Positions 1 to 6,599 of a DNA stretch of 27,931 nucleotides are shown one piece after another. This stretch comes from JARIHD01 sp036392795 (GTDB taxonomy: Bacteria > Patescibacteriota > Saccharimonadia > Saccharimonadales > UBA4665). How positions within the stretch are numbered: the stretch's first letter is position 1; every line of letters starts with the position of its first letter. The stretch covers positions 1-27,931 of the forward strand of contig DASVXH010000024.1 of NCBI GenBank assembly GCA_036392795.1, written 5' to 3'. A model generated the notes under the pieces. The model was not told the DNA's origin, did not search any database, and saw only the letters and a program-made list of their open reading frames with translations. Both the position numbers and the translations under genes were made by a program.

Positions 1-83
1 CTTTGTGCGTCAGGCGCCAATTATCAGCAGACCCTAAGGGTAAGCATACCTTCGAGCCTAGCCTTTACAATTACCGCATTGTA

Positions 84-92
84 TGGTATATT
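84..92 (+). promoter_or_regulatory. extended -10 promoter for the gene at 101
   Basis: TGG followed by TATATT. The -10 ends 8 nt before the ATG at 101, so the transcript would be leaderless or nearly so. I see no convincing -35. The rest of the first 83 bases holds nothing I can name. Confidence 0.45.
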
Positions 93-100
93 TTTCTTTT

Positions 101-403
101 ATGACAGACCACGTCGAGGTTCCTCCACACGAAGACCCTAAATATCTAAACCTGCTAAAAGGCGTTTGTCCTAATACTGGGAGGCGCTGTGAAGCGCTCG
201 GTGATCTACTGTTTAGAATCGACGTGACCCGCGACTCTTTCAAAATGGGTGCGGGTACTAATTTTTCTTTCGACGCGATGACAGCGGGGCAACAAGAGGC
301 ATACAATAGGCAGCTTGCCGAATCCCAAAAACACGCAGAGACGATCCAGAGAATACTGGGTGGTAGCTGTATTGATTCGTGTGGTCCGCAAGAAGCTTTG
401 TAA
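101..403 (+). CDS. hypothetical protein, 100 aa
   Basis: I do not recognise a family. The frame is open from an ATG at 83, but I start at 101 (MTDHVEV) because a -10-like TATATT ends 8 nt upstream and the earlier ATG lies inside the promoter. The protein is soluble, with no membrane segment. It has four cysteines, one pair in an N-terminal segment (VCPNTGRRC) and one near the C-terminus (SCIDSC), which could bind a metal or form disulfides. The stretch from about residue 58 to 88 is rich in Gln, Glu and Lys and probably helical. It is followed after 43 nt by the DUF1653 gene, which has its own promoter. Confidence 0.55.
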   Translation: MTDHVEVPPHEDPKYLNLLKGVCPNTGRRCEALGDLLFRIDVTRDSFKMGAGTNFSFDAMTAGQQEAYNRQLAESQKHAETIQRILGGSCIDSCGPQEAL

Positions 404-431
404 CTTTTCCGCTCTGGAGAGTCTTTTTTGT

Positions 432-440
432 TGCTATACT
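432..440 (+). promoter_or_regulatory. extended -10 promoter, leaderless start at 447
   Basis: TGC followed by TATACT, then exactly six T residues before ATG 447. There is no space for a ribosome binding site between the expected transcription start and the ATG. Confidence 0.6.
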
Positions 441-446
441 TTTTTT

Positions 447-719
447 ATGGAGAGGATACATACAGGACAAGTTCAGCTGAAAGCCGAACTTGAACAGGCT
501 CAGGATAAAGTAGAAATCGGCGCACAATACAGACACTACAAAGCTGCACATAATACCTACACAGTGCTCAACCTTGCATTTCAAGAAGAGGATAATGAGT
601 TATGCGTTATTTATCGAGCAGACTATGAAGAGAAGCTTACATTTGTCCGTCCTTTAGTCTCATGGCTCGCGATGGTCGAATGGCAAGGCGAAACAGTCCC
701 TCGATTTACAAAGCTGTAG
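447..719 (+). CDS. DUF1653 domain protein, 90 aa
   Basis: The C-terminal two thirds matches the pattern of the small DUF1653 family: YRHYK, then a variable strand region, VIYRADYEE, FVRPL, and a closing VPRF motif near residue 85. Family members are short, mostly beta proteins of unknown function, often standalone; I infer no enzymatic role. The open frame extends upstream to 315, but those residues read through the preceding gene and the promoter. I place the start at 447, where a TGC-TATACT extended -10 ends six bases before the ATG. The N-terminal 30 residues (MERIHTGQ, then a Glu/Gln-rich stretch) precede the domain and are probably helical. Confidence 0.8.
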   Translation: MERIHTGQVQLKAELEQAQDKVEIGAQYRHYKAAHNTYTVLNLAFQEEDNELCVIYRADYEEKLTFVRPLVSWLAMVEWQGETVPRFTKL

Positions 720-760
720 CTAAATTCATATATTCTATAACGCACTAAGGAATCATCGTT

Positions 761-1366
761 ATGCCGGAGATTGTACAAGTTAGCATAGGAACACCCGAAA
801 TAATAGGGGCCCGTCACGGCCAAGACGTAGTATCAAGTATCCGAAAGTACGCCTTGGCTGGCACAGAAATCGTGTTAACCCCGGATGGAATCCTGGGAGA
901 TGAACAGGCCGACAAGCGTGTCGTGGGCGGCAAGCGCATACATGGCGGACTGCTTCAAGCCGTATACATGTATCCGGCGGCACATCTAGGAGCATGGGCG
1001 ATCGAGATTGGGACGAGTGATCAGCCTGGTACGTTTGGTGAGAACCTGACCGTCACAGACCTCACCGAAGAAGACGTTCGTATTGGCGATAGATTCAGTT
1101 GGGGCAACAGTCTACTGGAGGTAACAAAGCCACGCCGCCCCTGCTACAAACTACCAATCCATTTGGGTGTTGAGTCCGTCGCAGCACAAATGATGCAAAA
1201 CGGTCGCTGTGGCTGGTATGTCAGTGTTATAGAACCTGGTACAGTAAGACAAGGTAGCGGGCTAGAGCTCGTCTACTCCGATCCTGCCGCAGTAACAATT
1301 GCCGAAACATTTGCCGCGAAAACTCGTCGTGATCCTACAATCCCGGATATGCCTACTGGACAGTAG
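761..1366 (+). CDS. MOSC domain protein, YiiM-like
   Basis: A standalone MOSC (molybdenum cofactor sulfurase C-terminal) domain of the YiiM type. Visible signatures are LGDEQAD (residues 45-51), HGG..QAVYMYP (61-72), GTFGENLTV (90-98), the IGDRF strand (108-112), and PRRPCYKL (124-131) with the conserved cysteine at 128. A second typical block, GRCGWYVSVIEPG, lies at 148-160. Family members bind a molybdenum cofactor through the cysteine and act in molybdo-enzyme or sulfur-transfer chemistry; the YiiM branch is linked to reduction of N-hydroxylated compounds. The length (201 aa) fits, and the protein is cytosolic. The start is supported by AAGGA at 747-751, nine bases from the ATG, with TATTCT or TATAAC upstream as possible -10 boxes. 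No other molybdenum-cofactor gene is in the window, so its partner is unknown. Confidence 0.88.
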   Translation: MPEIVQVSIGTPEIIGARHGQDVVSSIRKYALAGTEIVLTPDGILGDEQADKRVVGGKRIHGGLLQAVYMYPAAHLGAWAIEIGTSDQPGTFGENLTVTDLTEEDVRIGDRFSWGNSLLEVTKPRRPCYKLPIHLGVESVAAQMMQNGRCGWYVSVIEPGTVRQGSGLELVYSDPAAVTIAETFAAKTRRDPTIPDMPTGQ

Positions 1367-1424
1367 CATATAGTTCTTGAATCACTAAGTCCGGAATACC
1401 ATAAACTTGACCGGCGAGCATCGT

Positions 1425-1430
1425 TATACT
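1425..1430 (+). promoter_or_regulatory. -10 box TATACT for the gene at 1443
   Basis: TATACT ends 12 nt before ATG 1443, so the predicted leader is only about 5 nt. I see no good -35. Confidence 0.45.
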
Positions 1431-1442
1431 AACATTTACAGG

Positions 1443-2006
1443 ATGATATCTCCGGACTATCCTAATTTTTCGCGCCCAACCCGGCGCTTTGGCCGATTTC
1501 AACCTGGCGCAAAGGCCGAGATAAGAGATACCCATTTCATCATTCACGATGGCATAGGCAAGGATGCTGAGGTGCATTTCACCGGACCCGTAACCGTCGC
1601 CACCATTGGCGAGGGCATCGGCAGGGGAGCAAAGGTGGTTGTTCACAGTCCGATTGCGTACATCGCCATCTGTGGTTCGCTCCGCCGCGATTCGTCTTTC
1701 AGAATGAACGACGGAACTCTCGATATACAAGGCGGCATACGACGCCGAGCCGAACTAATTACTAATGGAGAATACAACGTACGGGGCCGAATCTCCAAAC
1801 TCGCCCGCATTTCCACTGGCAATGCCATAGAAATTGTAGATGACGTTACATCCATCCAAGAGGTAGAAACGTCGATTGATCATCCCCAACGCACGACCGA
1901 CCTGCCGCCAGAAGTAGAAGCGTTCTTTGCGCCAGGCGGACCGGGCATTATTCCTGGCGGACTTTGCGAAATATTCTTTCATGACAGAGTTTCGGGCGAT
2001 AAATAA
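1443..2006 (+). CDS. beta-helix-like repeat protein, 187 aa (hypothetical)
   Basis: I do not recognise a named family. The frame opens at a TTG at 1407, but I start at ATG 1443 (MISPDYPNF) just after a TATACT -10 box. The central part repeats with a period of about 18-21 residues: successive units begin GIGKDAEVHF, GIGRGAKVVV, SLRRDSSFRM, GIRRRAELIT and RISKLARIST, each followed by a short beta strand and a glycine or asparagine turn. This alternation resembles right-handed parallel beta-helix proteins such as bactofilins and other polymer-forming cytoskeletal or adhesin-like proteins, but I see no bactofilin signature. The C-terminus (about residues 150-187) is Pro/Gly-rich. There is no signal peptide or membrane segment, so a cytosolic scaffold is possible. 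That role is inference. Confidence 0.6.
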   Translation: MISPDYPNFSRPTRRFGRFQPGAKAEIRDTHFIIHDGIGKDAEVHFTGPVTVATIGEGIGRGAKVVVHSPIAYIAICGSLRRDSSFRMNDGTLDIQGGIRRRAELITNGEYNVRGRISKLARISTGNAIEIVDDVTSIQEVETSIDHPQRTTDLPPEVEAFFAPGGPGIIPGGLCEIFFHDRVSGDK

Positions 2007-2056
2007 ACTAGAAAGGCAAAACCCAAAAATTTTAACACTATAAGTGGGAACCAAAG

Positions 2057-3061
2057 TTACGAGTCCAGGCTCTTTTTGAGAATCTGGCGAGCTCGCCAGA
2101 GAGATATATTGCCCAATTGGCCCCAGGCAGTCCGAAGCATTGCACCCAAACCATCTTCTGCCTTTGCGACAGATCCAAGCTCCTTGTAATATTCCTCTAG
2201 ACGCTTTTGAGCAGCCTGCATATGATGAGCATATCCCGTTTGTGCACTTGGCCAAGATCGCTCAAAGCTGGCCTGAACGAGCGTAACGTCGCCCCCCGGA
2301 GATTTAACCAAATGGAATCCTTCGTCAATTCTTTTGTCCGTACCCAGAAGAGATATAACATTCGTTCCATTTTTGCACCTGCGCACCAAGGCTTGGGCTG
2401 TGCCTGTTGTGCCATCTAACTCCGGGAAAGAGACGACTTTATCAGCCTTCTTGAGTTGCCTCAACAATCCGGCATGTGGGCCAGCAGCAATGCCCCCAAC
2501 TAGACCAGCCATCGTTTGATCAAAAACATCCCGGCCTAGTTCAGCATTTATATCTCTTTCTGGGCCCTCATTGACAGGCTGCGGGGCAAGCAGGTGACGA
2601 ACGGGTCCTTTCGTTTTTCTGACAACAAAATAATCTGCTCGCAAAAAGGCTGGATAGTCTTTTATATGCTCATCGGGCTCCTCAGGACTATACCTAGGGG
2701 GAATTAAACCCGGCTCACAAGCCTCGGCCTCGTAAACAGCAGTACCCTTACCGTACTGCATACCATAATCTGTAATCGAAAATAGATCATGAAATCCATC
2801 AGTTATAGGCAGACCCGTTCGTGGGTCGATTATAAAACTTCTCGCACCCCTTTCACCAACCTCGAACTGGCGTCCATCGGCCGATCTGAATGTTGTACGC
2901 TTATGCCAAGGGGCCCGCACTGACGTTACGTCATCAGTCGGCTTAAGGCCAAAATATATATTCACATCGGGGCCGAGTCCATGACCATCATAGTCGAACG
3001 GTGGTGCGGCAATTTCCGCATCCCAATCGAAAAATTCCGGGATTCTATTAGTATTACTCAT
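2057..3061 (-). CDS. hypothetical protein, 334 aa
   Basis: No family recognised. The protein begins MSNTNRIPEFFDWDAEI and is soluble and acidic at the N-terminus, with many Pro, Gly and aromatic residues up to about residue 180. A short Gly/Ala-rich segment, MAGLVGGIAAGPHAG, lies near residues 184-198 but is too short for a confident membrane span. The C-terminal 70 residues are basic and helical and include QKRLEEYYKELG and LWRARQILKKSL. Fragments such as RSFIIDPRTGLPITDG are reminiscent of toxin or effector polymorphic proteins, but this is only an impression. It is divergent from the transglutaminase-like gene at 3145, sharing an 83-bp AT-rich promoter region. It ends 50 nt from the convergent beta-helix gene; I see no terminator there. 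Confidence 0.65.
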   Translation of the reverse strand: MSNTNRIPEFFDWDAEIAAPPFDYDGHGLGPDVNIYFGLKPTDDVTSVRAPWHKRTTFRSADGRQFEVGERGARSFIIDPRTGLPITDGFHDLFSITDYGMQYGKGTAVYEAEACEPGLIPPRYSPEEPDEHIKDYPAFLRADYFVVRKTKGPVRHLLAPQPVNEGPERDINAELGRDVFDQTMAGLVGGIAAGPHAGLLRQLKKADKVVSFPELDGTTGTAQALVRRCKNGTNVISLLGTDKRIDEGFHLVKSPGGDVTLVQASFERSWPSAQTGYAHHMQAAQKRLEEYYKELGSVAKAEDGLGAMLRTAWGQLGNISLWRARQILKKSLDS

Positions 3062-3069
3062 CAGACTGT

Positions 3070-3095
3070 AAGGTAGATAATTTTTTAATATTATA
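3070..3095 (-). promoter_or_regulatory. promoter region for the minus-strand gene starting at 3061
   Basis: On the minus strand a perfect TATAAT lies at 3090-3095, 28 nt from the ATG. Closer in, TACCTT at 3070-3075 ends eight bases before the ATG and could give a leaderless start. No Shine-Dalgarno sequence is visible. Confidence 0.4.
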
Positions 3096-3129
3096 CTATA
3101 TAAATTTCAATTATTCAATTCTAACAGTT

Positions 3130-3138
3130 TGCTACACT
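3130..3138 (+). promoter_or_regulatory. extended -10 promoter, leaderless start at 3145
   Basis: TGC followed by TACACT, ending exactly six bases before ATG 3145. No ribosome binding site can fit. Confidence 0.55.
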
Positions 3139-3144
3139 ACCATC

Positions 3145-4416
3145 ATGGGACTTATAAGTAATCTCTTTTATTTTTTTACGCCGTACACGGACGCAACGGA
3201 AAGGGCCGTCGGACGATTTTTCAAACGGCTGTCCGAACGCGGCAGCCAATCACGAACACGAGCCCGCTTAGACCCCTTACTACAGCACAACATCGCCGTC
3301 ATTAACCTCTGGACCGAATACCAATACAAGGGCTATCGGTACCTAACCAAAGCTCAGCGCAAGAAGCTATACGCCAATATGCAGCTCATTGCAGAAGATT
3401 TTGACCGCTTCTACACCAATGACGTCCGGTCACCGCAGGCAGCCATATCGCAGATCCAAAGTATCGCCCCTCAGGCGACTATCGACCCCCAAAAGGCCGT
3501 CTTGCTACAGGCACTTACATATTACTTTTCACCAAAACGTGGCCTGTATGTATACCGTGAGTCCAGTTCATTCGGCCGGCTACTGCGTGATCCGGCGCAA
3601 GAAAAGCTGATCGGTGATTGTAATCAGATTGTGACGCTCTATATTTATCTGTATTCACGCTACTACACCGTGAGCGACCTCCGCATCCGCCTGCTGCCCG
3701 GACATGTGGCACTACATTACGCCGGCATAGACATCGAGACTACAAACGGTACATTTGCCGACTACAGTAAAAGGGAAGGCAACTCGCTGTTGCCCATAGA
3801 GGAAATTGTCAGTATCAATCTGCTAGACACCACGGACTCCTATTTGTCCACCCACGAAGTTGCAGCAAAAGACTTCTTGCAGGCAGCACGTTTTGCCTCC
3901 ATTCTATCGCACGACCATGACATCGCCAGGCGCAACCTACATGCTGCTTACAGTAATGCCATCAACGCACTAATGAAAAACAATAATTTCAAACAGGCGC
4001 TACAATTTGCGGTCGCCAGCCGCGACCGCGAGCTTCTGGCTATCGTCGGCAACAACGGCGCTGTTTACGAAATGAAGCGCCATAATTATCCGGCAGCCAG
4101 GCGCTTTGCAAGTCATGCCGCCAACCGAGACGAACTAATCAAGAGTATCTGGCAGGCCGAAGGCATATATCACCTCCAGGCCGAACGCTATCACAACGCT
4201 ATTAAAGCGTTCAAAAAAATCGACGATCAGACACTAATACGACAAAGTTACACGGCACTCTTTTTTCAGGAGCAAAAAAAGCTCGGTACCAAGCCCACCA
4301 TCGAGACAATCAGACAACGACACATGGGGACCATCAAGCGCATGCATACTTACGCCAAAAAATCCCGCGATAAAAAACTGCTCGAATACATGAACGATCT
4401 ACAAAAAAATCTCTAG
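3145..4416 (+). CDS. transglutaminase-like cysteine-protease-fold protein with C-terminal TPR-like helices
   Basis: The middle of this 423-aa protein has the hallmarks of a transglutaminase-like (SirB1-type or related) fold: GDCNQ with Cys159 at the start of a helix (VTLYIYLYSRYY), then GHVALHY with His187 about 28 residues later, and an acidic/Asn segment (IDIETTNG, 195-202) where the third catalytic residue would sit. From about residue 240 the chain is all-helical with pairs resembling tetratricopeptide repeats (ARRNLHAAYSNAINALMKNN; YHLQAERYHNAIKAFKKI). The N-terminus starts with a short hydrophobic stretch but no clear signal peptide. Cys-His spacing and context are seen; the fold is inferred. 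Activity could be peptidase or amidase, or lost. The start follows directly from the leaderless promoter at 3130-3138, and the gene ends at a bidirectional terminator. Confidence 0.65.
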   Translation: MGLISNLFYFFTPYTDATERAVGRFFKRLSERGSQSRTRARLDPLLQHNIAVINLWTEYQYKGYRYLTKAQRKKLYANMQLIAEDFDRFYTNDVRSPQAAISQIQSIAPQATIDPQKAVLLQALTYYFSPKRGLYVYRESSSFGRLLRDPAQEKLIGDCNQIVTLYIYLYSRYYTVSDLRIRLLPGHVALHYAGIDIETTNGTFADYSKREGNSLLPIEEIVSINLLDTTDSYLSTHEVAAKDFLQAARFASILSHDHDIARRNLHAAYSNAINALMKNNNFKQALQFAVASRDRELLAIVGNNGAVYEMKRHNYPAARRFASHAANRDELIKSIWQAEGIYHLQAERYHNAIKAFKKIDDQTLIRQSYTALFFQEQKKLGTKPTIETIRQRHMGTIKRMHTYAKKSRDKKLLEYMNDLQKNL

Positions 4417-4445
4417 TCTTCAACCGGTTAAGGTATATCCTTCCA

Positions 4446-4482
4446 AAAAATGCCAACCCTGAGATATGGGCCGGGCATTTTT
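4446..4482. terminator. bidirectional intrinsic terminator
   Basis: AAAAATGCC (4446-4454) pairs with GGCATTTTT (4474-4482), with an inner CCC/GGG pairing (4457-4459 with 4468-4470) around an eight-base loop. The A-tract and T-tract flank the stem on both sides, so it can serve both the plus gene ending at 4416 and the convergent minus gene ending at 4498. Confidence 0.8.
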
Positions 4483-4497
4483 CGGTAAGCAGGAAAG

Positions 4498-6111
4498 CTA
4501 TCGCATTTGACGGTACAGGTCGCGGATAGCTTGATCTCGTTTGGATGCAGCCACGTCGCGTCCCTGGCTACCAAATGTCTCGACAGGACTCTCAGCCGCA
4601 CAGTAGGCGTCTTTTGAAGGGTACACCCCTTTGGTCAAGTAGGCAGTGGCGGCATTATTGGCACAGGCATTAAAACCAATGTACGCCGCACCGTGACCAC
4701 CCTGATCGACCGTCACCATGCGTGCACGCCTGCCAAGGGCACTGCGCATCTCGGCCCCCGTCCAGTAAGGCGTGGCTGGATCGCGCAAGTTCTGCAAGAT
4801 CAAGATCTTATTGACAGGACCGTTACCGTTAATAGCAACCGGTAGTTCAGATGGATTTTGCCACCAAGCACAAGGCCAAATATTCGACCCCAAAGGCCCA
4901 AACATCGGATGCCGTTGGCTATCAAGCTTGAGTTCCCAGCGATACTGATCCACGTTACGCGACCAAAATGCATCACCACACAAAACAGCCACAGCCGCCG
5001 CCGCGGAATTGTCTTCGGGAATATTCGGATATTTGACAGGGTCGTCGGCAGGCGCCAGGTCGCGGACAAGCGGAGCTAGCTTGGTCGCGACCGGCTCCTC
5101 CTTAACTGTCTGCCAAAAATTGGCCAGCGCCGGTAGTGTAGCATCATTGTAGAGAGCCGAAAAAGTGATAGCGCGGAACCAGACATCATTCAGTAATGGG
5201 TCACCAAGATCAATTGGATTCTTTCTGAGTTTTTCCATTAACTGGAAGTAGGTGAGGCGCACCTGGTCTTCGGTCTTCCCGAGATGAAAAACAGCCTCAT
5301 GCTCAACCGCAAATTGAGCAAAGTCAGAAAAACGGACCTCACCAGCTTGACCCCAGGCACGGAACGTTTCACGCCAATTACCCTGCGGACCGGTAGAACT
5401 GTCCAAAATAAAACGATCAGTACGAGCAGGGAAGAGACCTGCATAGGCCGCCCCAAGATATGTGCCGTAGGAATAACCAAAGTATGATATCTTTTCTACA
5501 CCTAGACCTCGTCGAATAACGTCCATGTCGCGCGCCGTATTAGCGGTCGTGGCATGCGGTAGCATCCAGCCGGATTTTTTGTAACACGCCTTGGCGGTGC
5601 TATTCATGAATTGAACCGTTTTGTCAAAGCCGCCTTGGCGCTCCAGTGGCGGCGCAACGTACATTGCATCTTCAAACGCTAGTCCGCAGCTAACCGGGGT
5701 ACTAAGGCCCACGAATCGGGGGTCAAAACCGATTAGATCGTATTTTTTGCTTATCTCAGGCGGCATGATAGCCGACATCCAAAGCGGCATATCAATACCT
5801 TGACCACCGGGTCCGCCGGGGTTAAGCAGCAAGACACCGCGCCGTTCAGAAGGGTTGGCTGCAGCCAACCGTGACACGGCTACGCTAATCTTATTGCCGT
5901 TTGGCTTGCGATAGTCCAAAGGCACCGTAATTTTTGCACATTGCAACTCGGCCGGTCGCGGCGCGCCACCCACATCTGGACAGGCGCCCCATTTAATAGG
6001 ACCCACAGGAACGTCAGCGGCGGCCGACACTTGGTGCACCCCGCCCAAGCCACTCAGCGTCAATACACCCACCAGCAGCAAAAGCGCTGCGCGCATCCGG
6101 TTTTTAAGCAT
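4498..6111 (-). CDS. secreted alpha/beta hydrolase, tripeptidyl aminopeptidase (TAP/SlpD-E) type
   Basis: A 537-aa serine hydrolase that likely removes N-terminal tri- or oligopeptides outside the cell. The N-terminus is a classic Sec signal peptide (MLKNRMR, hydrophobic core 8-24, probable cleavage after VSA at 30). The alpha/beta hydrolase features follow: oxyanion loop NPGGPGG (97-103), GFDPR (128-132), nucleophile elbow GYSYGT with Ser214, then Asp444 in NLRDPATP and His473 in GGHGAAY, inside a TAP-like C-terminal domain with paired cysteines. The family is abundant in Streptomyces and mycobacteria (SlpD, SlpE, CaeA). In the usual DPRGVG motif a Phe replaces Gly (DPRFVG). The start is fixed by the Shine-Dalgarno sequence AGAGAGG, five bases upstream. 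A free-living peptide scavenger or an enzyme acting on an actinobacterial host are both possible. Confidence 0.88.
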   Translation of the reverse strand: MLKNRMRAALLLLVGVLTLSGLGGVHQVSAAADVPVGPIKWGACPDVGGAPRPAELQCAKITVPLDYRKPNGNKISVAVSRLAAANPSERRGVLLLNPGGPGGQGIDMPLWMSAIMPPEISKKYDLIGFDPRFVGLSTPVSCGLAFEDAMYVAPPLERQGGFDKTVQFMNSTAKACYKKSGWMLPHATTANTARDMDVIRRGLGVEKISYFGYSYGTYLGAAYAGLFPARTDRFILDSSTGPQGNWRETFRAWGQAGEVRFSDFAQFAVEHEAVFHLGKTEDQVRLTYFQLMEKLRKNPIDLGDPLLNDVWFRAITFSALYNDATLPALANFWQTVKEEPVATKLAPLVRDLAPADDPVKYPNIPEDNSAAAAVAVLCGDAFWSRNVDQYRWELKLDSQRHPMFGPLGSNIWPCAWWQNPSELPVAINGNGPVNKILILQNLRDPATPYWTGAEMRSALGRRARMVTVDQGGHGAAYIGFNACANNAATAYLTKGVYPSKDAYCAAESPVETFGSQGRDVAASKRDQAIRDLYRQMR

Positions 6112-6116
6112 ACAAA

Positions 6117-6123
6117 CCTCTCT
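6117..6123 (-). promoter_or_regulatory. ribosome binding site of the secreted hydrolase
   Basis: AGAGAGG on the minus strand, five bases from the ATG at 6111. This gene is therefore translated from a leader, unlike its plus-strand neighbours. Confidence 0.6.
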
Positions 6124-6264
6124 TTATTTATGTTGATACCCTCAATATAAGGAGTACCGAGGACGAAAGATTAGTAAAATTCCCACACTTTTTTTGACCT
6201 AAAGATGGTAAACAGGCAACGGACAAAAACAAATTACCTTCTGTAAATTTTATACGAATCCCGC

Positions 6265-6270
6265 TATGCT
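6265..6270 (+). promoter_or_regulatory. -10 box TATGCT, leaderless start at 6278
   Basis: TATGCT ends seven bases before ATG 6278. It overlaps an earlier in-frame ATG at 6266, which therefore cannot be in the mRNA if this promoter is used. Confidence 0.55.
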
Positions 6271-6277
6271 AGAAGTA

Positions 6278-6550
6278 ATGTGTAGAAATATCAAAACGCT
6301 GTTCAATTTTGATCCGCCAGCCACCGATGAAGAGGTGCATGATGCGTCATTGCAGTTTGTACGAAAACTGTCGGGGTTTACGCATCCGTCACAGGTCAAT
6401 GAAGCAGCTTTTGATAAAGCCGTTCAAGACGTTGCAGAAATCGCTCGTGAACTACTCGACTCGCTCACAACAAATGCCGAACCAAAAAACCGCGCCGAAG
6501 AAGCCGCCAAAGCTCATGCCCGCGCCCTCAAGCGATTTGGGACCAACTAG
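6278..6550 (+). CDS. DUF2277 family protein, 90 aa
   Basis: The sequence matches DUF2277 over its whole length. It opens MCRNIKTLFNFDPPATDEE, continues SLQFVRKLSGF, has an EAAFDKAV..VA helix, and ends with an Ala/Arg-rich helix KAHARALKRFG. The family consists of small all-helical cytosolic proteins of unknown function found in many bacteria. An ATG four codons upstream (6266) is in frame, but the family's conserved N-terminus begins at MCRN, and the -10 box at 6265-6270 sits on the earlier ATG. I therefore start at 6278. It lies 49 nt upstream of the HTH protein at 6600, which has its own promoter. Confidence 0.9.
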   Translation: MCRNIKTLFNFDPPATDEEVHDASLQFVRKLSGFTHPSQVNEAAFDKAVQDVAEIARELLDSLTTNAEPKNRAEEAAKAHARALKRFGTN

Positions 6551-6563
6551 AATTTTATTAAAT

Positions 6564-6592
6564 TTGTGTTAAAATAGGACACACTCTATAGA
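6564..6592 (+). promoter_or_regulatory. promoter for the gene at 6600, leaderless
   Basis: A -35 TTGTGT (6564-6569), a 17-base spacer and a -10 TATAGA (6587-6592), ending seven bases before ATG 6600. This is one of the few leaderless promoters here with an acceptable -35 at ideal spacing. Confidence 0.6.
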
Positions 6593-6599
6593 TAGATTC

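Noticed and set aside
315..446. Upstream extension of the DUF1653 frame into the first gene
   Set aside because: It overlaps the preceding gene and the promoter; DUF1653 begins after residue 1 of the 447 start.
1407..1442. TTG start for the beta-helix-like protein
   Set aside because: The TTG lies upstream of the TATACT -10 box, so it would not be in the mRNA; ATG 1443 is preferred.
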